A stretch of DNA of 64,000 nt, from NCBI GenBank assembly GCA_963696675.1, contig CAVOLM010000059.1, forward strand, positions 60,764-124,763. Reading direction: 5' to 3'. Both the position numbers and the translations under genes were made by a program. Shown one piece after another: positions 57,298-64,000 of the stretch. The DNA comes from DATBVX01 sp963696675. Its GTDB lineage: Bacteria; Pseudomonadota; Gammaproteobacteria; Steroidobacterales; Steroidobacteraceae. The notes below the pieces were generated by a model. That model did not search any database, had not been told where the DNA came from, and was given only the letters and a program-made list of their open reading frames with translations. Positions within the stretch are counted from its first letter, which is position 1. Each line of letters opens with the position of its first letter.

Positions 57298-57792
57298 GTG
57301 AGCCTGCGCATCGTAGATGCTGACACCACGACGCTCCCGATCGTGCATGCGTTGTTCACCGAGTACGCCGCGTGGCTCAACATCGACCTGGAGTTCCAGA
57401 ACTTCAAGCACGAGCTGGCAGATCTTCCTGGGGTCTACGGGCCGCCGCGCGGCGCGCTGTTGCTTGCCTGGATCGACGACTCGGTGGCCGGCTGCGTTGC
57501 GATGCGGCCGCTCGAGGACGAGATCTGCGAAATGAAGCGGCTGTGGGTGCGCCCGGATTTTCGCGGCCGTGGAGTGGGTGAAGCCCTGGCGCGCGCGATC
57601 ATGCAGCGAGCCGCGCAATCCGGCTATGCACGCATGCGCCTCGATACGCTTCCAAGGATGGCGGCGGCGCAGTCGATCTACGCTGCATTGGGTTTTCGGC
57701 CGATTGGTCCGTACTACCGCAATCCGGACGCCTGCACGGTGTATCTCGAAGCGCAGCTCGCAGCGCTTCCAGAATCGCCGAGCGGCGACTAG
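57298..57792 (+). CDS. GNAT family N-acetyltransferase
   Basis: A 164-residue acetyltransferase. The acetyl-CoA pyrophosphate loop is VRPDFRGRGVGEALARAIM, followed by the strand YARMRLDTLPRMAAAQSIYAALGF, typical of GNAT motifs A and B. The substrate is unknown. It starts with GTG and is convergent with lpxH, overlapping it by 4 bases. Confidence 0.88.
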   Translation: MSLRIVDADTTTLPIVHALFTEYAAWLNIDLEFQNFKHELADLPGVYGPPRGALLLAWIDDSVAGCVAMRPLEDEICEMKRLWVRPDFRGRGVGEALARAIMQRAAQSGYARMRLDTLPRMAAAQSIYAALGFRPIGPYYRNPDACTVYLEAQLAALPESPSGD

Positions 57793-58515
57793 TGCCGGCT
57801 CAGGCTCTGCAGGGCGAAGCCTTTCTCGTCCCAGCGCAGGACGCTCCCCTGCGCATGCCAATCGCCGAGAACGATTCGCGCGGCGGGTGAGCCATCGAGA
57901 TCGAAGCGATGCACATCGGGCCGGTGCGTATGGCCGTGCAGGAGCAGCTTGACGCCCGCGGCGCGCATCGCCGCCAGCACCGCCTGAGGGTTCACATCCA
58001 TGATGGCGTCCATCGCCTGGGCGATATGAGCCTTGCTGCCGGCCCGCGCCTGTTCGGCGAGCGTCAGGCGTTGCTCATGGCTCAGCGCCAGGAACATCTC
58101 CTGCCACCCCGGATCGCGCACCATGGCGCGCAGCTTCTGGTAGGCGTGATCGTCGGTGCAGAGCGCATCACCGTGCATCGTCAGCACCCTCTCGCCGTGC
58201 AGGCTGATGATGGTTGGATCTTCGAGCAGGCGGCAGCCGCTCTCGGCGCAGAAACGCTTGCCGAGCAGAAAATCGCGGTTTCCGTGCATCACGTAGCAAG
58301 GCACGCCGGCTGCAGTCAGCGCCTTCAACGCGGCGATGACGCGTTGTTTCTCCGGGTCGGGATCATCATCGCCGATCCAGACTTCGAACAGATCGCCCAG
58401 GATGTAGAGCGCCGCGGCCTCGCGCGCTTCGCCCGCGAGGAACTCCACGAAACTGCCCCGTGATCTCGGGGTGCTGAGCGTCGAGGTGCAGGTCCGAGAC
58501 GAACAGCGTTTTCAT
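57789..58515 (-). CDS. lpxH: UDP-2,3-diacylglucosamine diphosphatase (one frame break)
   Basis: LpxH cleaves UDP-2,3-diacylglucosamine to lipid X in lipid A synthesis. It is a metallophosphoesterase with SDLHLD, GDLFEVWIGDD, HGNRDFLLG, MHGDALCTDD and HGHTHRPDVH. The true start is ATG 58515 (MKTLFVSDLHLD). The frame breaks at an A-run near 58450-58452 (plus strand): removing one base joins PEITGQF to VEFLAGEAREAAALYILGD. After repair it has about 241 residues, the normal size. Confidence 0.9.
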
Positions 58516-58520
58516 GTGAG

Positions 58521-59117
58521 CTACTCGAGCAGCACGGCCTTCTGAATCATGATGGGCTTGAGCGGCGCGTTTTCCTTGAATGGACCCACCGCGCCGGTCG
58601 GTGAGTTGCCGATGCGATCGACGACCTCCATCCCTTCCACCACTTCACCGAAGACGGCATAGCCCCAGCGCGTCGGCAATGGATTGAGATCCGGATTGTC
58701 CGCCAGGTTGATGAAGAACTGGCAGGTACCGCTGTGCGGGCTTTCAGTGCGCGCCAGTCCGACCGCGCCGCGACGATTTTGCAGGCCATTGCCGGATTCG
58801 TTGACGACATTTCCGTGCACCGGCTTGAGCTGGTAGTTGGAATCGTAGCCTCCGGTCTGCACCAGGAAGTTGGCGATCACGCGATGAAACAACACGCCCT
58901 CATATTGCCCTTCACGTACGTAGCGCAGGAAGTTTTCGACCGTGATCGGGGCGCGTGCCGGATCGAGCCGGACGACGAAGTTGCCCATTGTGGTCTCGAA
59001 GCGGACGCGGGTCGGTTGAGTTGTTGCCGGTCCGGCTGCAGGCGCCGGCTCAGTGGGTTCCTCGCCGATCGCGGCCATGGAAAACAGCAGAAGAAAGGGC
59101 GCAAGGAGATGCTTCAT
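58521..59117 (-). CDS. Periplasmic peptidyl-prolyl cis-trans isomerase (cyclophilin type)
   Basis: A 198-residue cyclophilin. From ATG 59117 it begins with a signal peptide (MKHLLAPFLLLFSMAAIGEE) and then a cyclophilin fold with FETTMGNFVVRLDPARAPITVENFLRYV, FHRVIANFLVQTGG (catalytic Arg), GTCQFFINLADNP and GYAVFGEVVEGMEVVDRI. It should help fold periplasmic proteins. It is 5 bases upstream of lpxH on the same strand; cyclophilin-lpxH pairing is common. Confidence 0.93.
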   Translation of the reverse strand: MKHLLAPFLLLFSMAAIGEEPTEPAPAAGPATTQPTRVRFETTMGNFVVRLDPARAPITVENFLRYVREGQYEGVLFHRVIANFLVQTGGYDSNYQLKPVHGNVVNESGNGLQNRRGAVGLARTESPHSGTCQFFINLADNPDLNPLPTRWGYAVFGEVVEGMEVVDRIGNSPTGAVGPFKENAPLKPIMIQKAVLLE

Positions 59118-59176
59118 AGGCGAGTCCGGACCAGTGAGGGCGCCAAGTGTAACCGATTCCCTTACCATAGCCGGCC

Positions 59177-60589
59177 ATGACGCGACTCGCGGTCACACGG
59201 TTTGCGCCTAGCCCGACAGGGTCTTTGCATCTCGGCAATGCTCGCACGGCGCTCTTCAACTTCCTGCTGGCGCGACAGCTCGGAGGGCAGTTCCTGTTGC
59301 GCATCGAGGACACGGATCTCGAGCGCAGCGCCGAGAAGTACCTCGCGGAACTCATCGATGACCTGCACTGGTTGGGCCTGGGCTGGGATGCCGGTCCGGA
59401 CATCGGCGGAGCTCATGAGCCGTATCGCCAGTCACAGCGCAATACGATTTACGCGGACTACTTCGCGCGTTTGAACGCGGCGGGCCAGGTGTATCCGTGC
59501 TACTGCACGCCACTCGAACTTGAGGTGTCGCGTCGCGCACAGCTCGCCGCCGGACACCCGCCGCGGTACGCGGGCACCTGCCGCGAGCTCACGATGCACG
59601 AGCGCGATGCCAAGCTGGCAAGCGGTCTCAAGCCGAGCCTGCGTTTTCGGATTCCACCGCGCAGGAGCGTCGAGTTTCATGATTTCGTGCGCGGCGCACA
59701 GCGCTTTGCCACCGACGACATCGGCGATTTCATCGTGCGCCGCGCAGACGGTAACGCGGCGTTTTTCTTCTGCAACGCGTTGGACGATGCCCTGATGGAG
59801 GTGACGCACGTATTGCGCGGCGACGACCATCTCACCAATACGCCGCGCCAGATCCTGCTGCTCGAGGCCCTGGACCTCGGCATTCCGCAGTACGGTCACG
59901 TGGCGCTCCTCACCGGCATGGACGGCGCGCCGCTGTCGAAGCGCCACGGGAGTGTGAGCGTGCGTGAGTTTCGCGAGCGCGGATTCCTGCCCCAGGCCAT
60001 CAACAATCATCTGTTTCGCCTCGGTCACACATCGGACCAGGAGGGCTGGCTCGACCTCGAGGAGATGCCGGCACATTTTCGTCTCGATCACCTCGGCAGG
60101 GCGCCGGCGCGCTTCGATGAGTCGCAGCTGATTCACTGGCAGAAGGAAGCATTGTCGAGGGCCCCGATCGAGCGGCTGACCGGCTGGCTCAAGCCGACGC
60201 TCGGCGCGAGCGTCGATTCAAGGCAGTTGCAGGAGTTCGTGGAGCTGGTGCGACACAACGTCGTGCTGCCGGAAGACGCTTTGCCCTGGATCAGCATCGT
60301 CTACGGCGAGCTGCCACCGCTGAGCGATTCGGATCGACGCGTGGTGAGTGATGCGGGCACGTCATTTTTCAGCGCGGCGGTGAGCGCGCTCGATCGTCAC
60401 GGGCCCGATTTGAAAGCGCTGGGTGCAAGTCTCAAGGCGGCCACGGGACGCAAGGGCCCGGAGTTGTACATGCCATTGCGAGTGGCGTTGACCGGTCGCC
60501 TGCACGGACCGGAGCTCGCGCCGCTGCTGAAGGTGTTGCCGGTGAGCACGGCACGCCGACGGCTCGAAACCTGGTCCAAGCCACACTGA
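59177..60589 (+). CDS. gltX: Glutamyl-tRNA synthetase
   Basis: GluRS charges tRNA-Glu. The class I signatures are FAPSPTGSLHLGNARTALFNFLLAR (HLGN at the HIGH position) and PLSKRHGSVSV (KMSKS). A Cys pair in YPCYCTPLE and a later Cys in GTCREL are remnants of the zinc site. Length is 470 residues. It diverges from the cyclophilin gene and is followed one base later by cysS. Confidence 0.95.
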   Translation: MTRLAVTRFAPSPTGSLHLGNARTALFNFLLARQLGGQFLLRIEDTDLERSAEKYLAELIDDLHWLGLGWDAGPDIGGAHEPYRQSQRNTIYADYFARLNAAGQVYPCYCTPLELEVSRRAQLAAGHPPRYAGTCRELTMHERDAKLASGLKPSLRFRIPPRRSVEFHDFVRGAQRFATDDIGDFIVRRADGNAAFFFCNALDDALMEVTHVLRGDDHLTNTPRQILLLEALDLGIPQYGHVALLTGMDGAPLSKRHGSVSVREFRERGFLPQAINNHLFRLGHTSDQEGWLDLEEMPAHFRLDHLGRAPARFDESQLIHWQKEALSRAPIERLTGWLKPTLGASVDSRQLQEFVELVRHNVVLPEDALPWISIVYGELPPLSDSDRRVVSDAGTSFFSAAVSALDRHGPDLKALGASLKAATGRKGPELYMPLRVALTGRLHGPELAPLLKVLPVSTARRRLETWSKPH

Positions 60590-60590
60590 T

Positions 60591-60947
60591 ATGCACGCTG
60601 TCAGGATCCACAACTCGTTGACTGGCGCCAAGGAAGAACTCGTCCCATTGCAGCCGGGCCGGATCGGCATCTACGTCTGCGGCATCACCGTCTATGACTA
60701 CTGCCATATCGGCCACGGACGCATGCTGGTGGTGTTTGACATGGTGGTGCGTTACCTGCGCTCTCTCGGCTACATCGTGACCTTTGTCCGCAACATCACC
60801 GATATCGAGGACAAGATCATCAAGCGCGCCGCAGAGAACAACGAGCCGATCGATGCACTGACGGCGCGATTCATTCGCGCGATGGACGAGGACTGTGCGG
60901 CACTAGGGATGCTGAAGCCCGATCATGAGCCACGCGCGACTCAACAT
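60591..60947 (+). pseudogene. cysS: Cysteinyl-tRNA synthetase, 5' fragment cut at the composition break
   Basis: The first 119 codons of CysRS are intact: zinc Cys and HIGH site in YVCGITVYDYCHIGHGRMLVVFDMVVRYLR, then TFVRNITDIEDKIIKRAAEN and PDHEPRATQH. At 60947 the homology ends abruptly, and the following codons (GEIKSGAGGPILSC...) are not CysRS and lie in A+T-rich DNA. About three quarters of the roughly 460-residue enzyme is missing. Since CysRS is normally essential, either the join is artificial or an intact copy exists elsewhere. Confidence 0.9.
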
Positions 60948-62042
60948 GGGGAAATAAAATCGGGAGCAGGAGGGCCCATTTTATCCTGTCTCCCCATCGT
61001 TTCCCAAATACAAAGGGACAGAGTATTTTATAAGTATTTGAATAGAAAAGAGAGTTTTCACCAAGGGATCTATAGCATTTTAAGTGTATATCAGTGAGAA
61101 GAAGCTGCGATTTGTTGCAGGCGGCTTTCAGTGCCGCGAAGATGTCCTTGTTGATATGGATCTCCAGTAATTTTCGGGTCAACAAGAGGGAAAAGTAGAC
61201 AAAGGGAGCGACCTTTAGCCGTATCGATGTGCTCACAAAATGATCCCAGTTCACCTCTCTTTCAACGATACTGTCTATGTCAAGTACTGTTCTCAAAGTA
61301 AAAGTATTGTTTGATGGTGATCTTTTCAGCGCGTTATGGAGGCACATGAGAAGCAATGCATGTTCCCTGGACAGCGTAAAACACTTGAGCTCACCGTTGT
61401 ACTCTTTCTCCTTCCAAAAAAAGAGTTGATGTTATCGAGCAAAGGATCAAATATTCGACCGTGTAAACCCTTGATCTTTCAAACAGGTTTGTATGCAGCT
61501 CGAGCAAAACATTGTGTTTTTTGTTATAGAGCTGGTACTGGTTGTTCCATGAAGACTGAAGCTCTGTGTTTTCCTTATCCTTTTTACGTAGAATTTTATT
61601 GAGAATATTTCCCATATTTGTGTAGTGAATTGTTTCAAGCGCACTAATTGCGTTCGTTAAATCCTCTTTTTTTATCAAAATGTCCAGGTCGCCTATAGTG
61701 CGTATATTCGAAAATCAAGTGATAGCCCTTTCATAAGGATGGACCCTATCCCCTGTGAAGCAAGTAAAGATTGTATAAGGATCAATTCAGATCTGAGATT
61801 TTTCCATTTATCGTGTTTTTAACGATTTCTTCTTTGTAGTGAGATGAGAGGGTTTCCCTAAAGGATTGCGGAAGTTGAAATTTCATTAATTTATCGAGTA
61901 TAAAAGCGGCAATCTTGTGCTTTGAAATAGTATCCAAGAAATAACGCCAATTGAGGGTTTCGTCGTTGATCAAAAATCGAACTGTGAGGGAATCCGTGTT
62001 TCCTTTGCAAAGCTCAAGTATGAGTTTTTCATCATTTCTCAT
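60948..62042 (-). CDS. Nucleotidyltransferase family protein (NTP_transf_5-like), three frame breaks, C-terminus cut
   Basis: Stitching three frames from ATG 62042 gives about 365 residues that fit the uncharacterised nucleotidyltransferase family seen in polysaccharide and natural-product clusters. Marks are the helical start, SILMKGLSLDFR, the catalytic-type GDLDILIKKEDL, NVLLELHTNLF and HALLLMCLHNALK. Breaks lie near 61804-61812, near 61701-61710 and at an A7 run 61416-61422 (plus strand); shortening that run by one joins SSLFW-type sequence to KEKEYNGELKCFTLSREH. The last recognisable residues (LLLPILFPHVES) end at the join at 60947, so the C-terminus is probably lost. Composition is far more A+T-rich than the genes upstream. 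Confidence 0.7.
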
Positions 62043-62090
62043 AGGAGTGAAACCGAATAGTGTTGAAATTAATTCAAACTCTTTTCTCTT

Positions 62091-62956
62091 TTATTCGGGA
62101 CGCAAACAGGAACGCCGACCCTCGTCCTCCAGCCGGGTATTCCCGTCCAATTGGTTTATTGAGGTTTCGAAAATACGCCATCCGGTCGTTTTCACTATTT
62201 CCAGTAGGTATGGATAGCTGAACCTGAATCCCCATCGCCAGCCCGGTGCAGGGGTCTCAAAATAATCATCGCAAGTTTGAGTAAGAAAATAGACTGTCTG
62301 AATTACCAGAACGTGACGCACCCTTGATTTGAGAAGTCTCATCAGATCGTCTGGATTGGAAATATGGTACAGGCCTTCTGCGCGGATGCAGAAGTCATAG
62401 GGTTGCGTTATTGTAAAAACATCGCCGAATGAGAACTTGATTTTATCCGAATAACCAAGAACTTTTGTTACCAGACGCGCCTGTTTAATATAGCGCTCAT
62501 CGATGTTCAATCCGTATAATTCGGACGCGCCTCTTTGTAGCGCGTAGTTAGAATAATACCCATCGGTGCAGAACAACTCGACTCTCATTATATTTTTTGT
62601 CTCATTCCTGCAAGTAACGATTGCCCTGTTATGTATTGGAAAAGAAATTTCTGTTTACAACGCTGATTGGGGTGCGAGATACCCGTTTTAAATCCAAGCG
62701 CTTCAAAGTCATGGTGCCAGCTATCGAATAGCAATAACTGTAATTCCGCGAGCGTGAGCCCGGCATGTGCGGTCTGTAACATAGGCATCAATGATTGCGG
62801 GGATCGTTTATATCTCCATACTGAAAGTGCGCGGGGCATGGTGCGCAATCTCCGTATGATTCGTTTTATCAGAAAACGCGCTTTGGAAGGGATAATATAT
62901 TTGATGATTTTTTGCTGTATTTTTTTCATGAAATCACAAATCGAGTTCCTTGCCAT
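62091..62956 (-). CDS. Class I SAM-dependent methyltransferase (one frame break)
   Basis: Two abutting open frames form one protein of about 288 residues. The first (from ATG 62956) is a basic N-terminal region. The second opens with the SAM-binding strand and loop VELFCTDGYYSNYALQRGA, then LYGLNIDERYIKQARLV, IKFSFGDVF and DFCIRAEGLYHISNPDDLMRLL, the usual order of motifs I to IV. The break is a T6 run at 62593-62598; one more base gives an in-frame join (GMRQKNIMRVELF). The target molecule is unknown. It lies between the exporter genes and the nucleotidyltransferase, in the same direction. Confidence 0.75.
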
Positions 62957-62967
62957 CTAAAATTGAA

Positions 62968-63757
62968 TCAGACTGCCGTCCTTTTTCGCCCGCTGTACGG
63001 CGTACCTGAAAAAAGTATGCTTACAGGGGTGACCAGCGCTATGAATATCGCGAGGTTCAAAAGCAAAGGAGTGATCTCATGGAATCCTACCCTTGCAAGT
63101 AAAAGTTCCCGGAGTGCCTTCACCGCATGGGTTATCGGTAGAACCACGGCGATCGCCTGGAAGGGTTTGGGCAGCACCTCTATAGGAAACAGAACGCCTC
63201 CGAGAAAATAGCTTGAGCTTCCAAAGATGAATTTTATTGGATTTCCCTGCTTAAAAACCATGATAAATGAAGCGGAAAGCATGCCAATACTGAGGAAAGC
63301 AAGGAAAGTCATTATGAGCACTAGTAGAGTGATGAGACCGAGGAGCAGTGTCACGTGTATTTTTAAAAAAATCGAGCCCCCAATGAGCAGAAACATTGCT
63401 CCAAGCAGAGCTGCGAGGAATGACCAGAGCGAATTTCCTATCAGCACTGTATATATTGAGGTTGGAGTACTGAGAAGAGCTTCGAGGGTCCCTTCAACCT
63501 GGGCAGATCTCACATCACGAGCCAAAGCATCCAGACCAACAGTGACAAAATTCGAAACCGCAATACCGACAAGAACATACGGGAAATAATCACCACCGTA
63601 TCGCTTCAGGTGTGGTGAGAGCGCCCCCGATGAAGGTTTGCCCAATGTAGTAGAGAATGAAAAGTGAGACAAGCACACCTCCGAAACGCAAGAGGACGGC
63701 AAAGCGGTAACTGATTGATATGAGAAAGTCTCTTTTCAGAAAGGCAAAAAGTTTCAA
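62968..63757 (-). CDS. ABC-2 type transporter permease (one frame break)
   Basis: A membrane protein of about 262 residues with six hydrophobic segments. The N-terminal stretch (LKLFAFLKRDFLISISYRFAVLLRFGGVLVSLFIFYYIGQ type) is in another frame and joins after removing one base from a five-C run at 63624-63628 (plus strand). The rest includes EGTLEALLSTPTSIY, the conserved cytoplasmic loop of ABC-2 permeases, and FGSSSYFLGGVLFPIEVLPKPFQAIAVVLPITHAVKALRELLL. The likely start is a TTG at 63757 with AGGTGG just ahead, overlapping the ATPase stop. It pairs with that ATPase as an exporter. Confidence 0.8.
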
Positions 63758-64000
63758 TATACACCACCTGTGATTCGTGCGAAGATATCTGATAGAGATT
63801 CTTCATAGCGTTTACAGCTCAGCAGCTTTCCTCCATTTGCGATAACCGATTCTATTACAGCCGGTATTTTTTTATCCTGCCGTATTTTGAACTCTATTTT
63901 ATTCATCTCCTCGCATATAAGTTCTATGGGCAATCCATTTTTCCAGCTTTTCTTCGGGAGCCTCGCGAATTCCAGTACTATATGGGAGTGTGACGCTATT
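63754..64000 (-). CDS. ABC transporter ATP-binding protein, C-terminal part (runs off the window)
   Basis: The last 81 or so codons of a protein read leftwards from the window edge: a mixed alpha/beta tail (SHIVLEFARLPKKSWKNGLP, VIESVIANGGKLLSCKRYEESLSDIFARITG) typical of the end of ABC-2 exporter ATPases, where the final SLxDIFxxxTG helix is characteristic. Walker motifs lie outside the window. The TGA overlaps the permease TTG, so the two are translated together. Confidence 0.6.
   Translation of the reverse strand, partial: IASHSHIVLEFARLPKKSWKNGLPIELICEEMNKIEFKIRQDKKIPAVIESVIANGGKLLSCKRYEESLSDIFARITGGVY

Noticed and set aside
60948..61010. Imperfect inverted repeat (ATAAAAT/ATTTTAT) just after the join as a transposon end
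   Set aside because: It falls in the coding sequence of the nucleotidyltransferase gene and has no matching copy at another boundary.

Overview
The window is about 61 kb of high-GC bacterial chromosome followed by about 3 kb of clearly A+T-richer DNA. The main part looks like a gammaproteobacterium. It carries fimV, a FimX-like c-di-GMP protein, lpxH, psd, prmB, miaE, efp/epmA, parE/parC and the order nrdR-ribD-ribE-ribBX-ribH-nusB-thiL. Gene content and order (gltX-cysS, dxs-ispA-xseB with folE2, a hut pathway using HutF and HutG) suggest the Xanthomonadales/Nevskiales/Steroidobacterales neighbourhood. That placement is inference; no rRNA or tRNA gene was seen.

Layout. 1-4.6 kb: start of an FHA-domain gene, a DUF1820 gene and purL. 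4.6-12 kb: a complete histidine-degradation set (hutU, hutH, hutI, hutF, hutG) split between strands, with an unrelated Zn-ribbon gene between hutU and hutH. 12.0-12.3 kb: a MITE-like element with perfect 26-bp terminal inverted repeats. 12.3-16.3 kb: ettA, a histone-deacetylase-family gene and glyA. 16.3-23.5 kb: the riboflavin operon with nrdR, nusB and thiL, interrupted by an M14 metallocarboxypeptidase gene and a small reverse gene. 23.7-29 kb: a Ser/Thr kinase with a cyclic-nucleotide-binding domain, then folE2, dxs, ispA and xseB on the minus strand. 29.1-31.6 kb: rubrerythrin, a GlpC/HdrD-like Fe-S protein and DUF3501, behind a good promoter whose start site overlaps a Fur-family-like palindrome. 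31.7-38 kb: parE, parC and the FimX-like protein. 38-42.7 kb: efp, msrC, epmA, psd, a SCO-family gene and prmB. 42.7-60.6 kb: aroC, asd, fimV, truA, accD, folC, a SPOR protein, cvpA, purF, glycerate kinase, a response-regulator/Ser-Thr-kinase fusion, miaE, a GNAT gene, lpxH, a periplasmic cyclophilin and gltX.

At about 60,947 cysS stops after 119 codons and composition changes abruptly. The low-GC tail, all on the minus strand, holds a nucleotidyltransferase (NTP_transf_5-like), a methyltransferase and an ABC-2 exporter (permease plus the end of its ATPase). Both genes at the join are cut at the same base, which fits a chimeric join or a recent illegitimate recombination.

The sequence carries many single-base frame breaks in otherwise well-conserved housekeeping genes (purL, hutU, hutI, dxs, truA, folC, lpxH), plus one in-frame amber codon in purL. 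The tail genes have them too. Most repair by deleting one base. I read them mainly as consensus errors, not true gene death, and list each gene as one feature with its break points. No stretch longer than 300 bases lacks a gene. The longest gaps are 105-268, 12003-12272, 20198-20377, 23461-23676 and 29026-29221.
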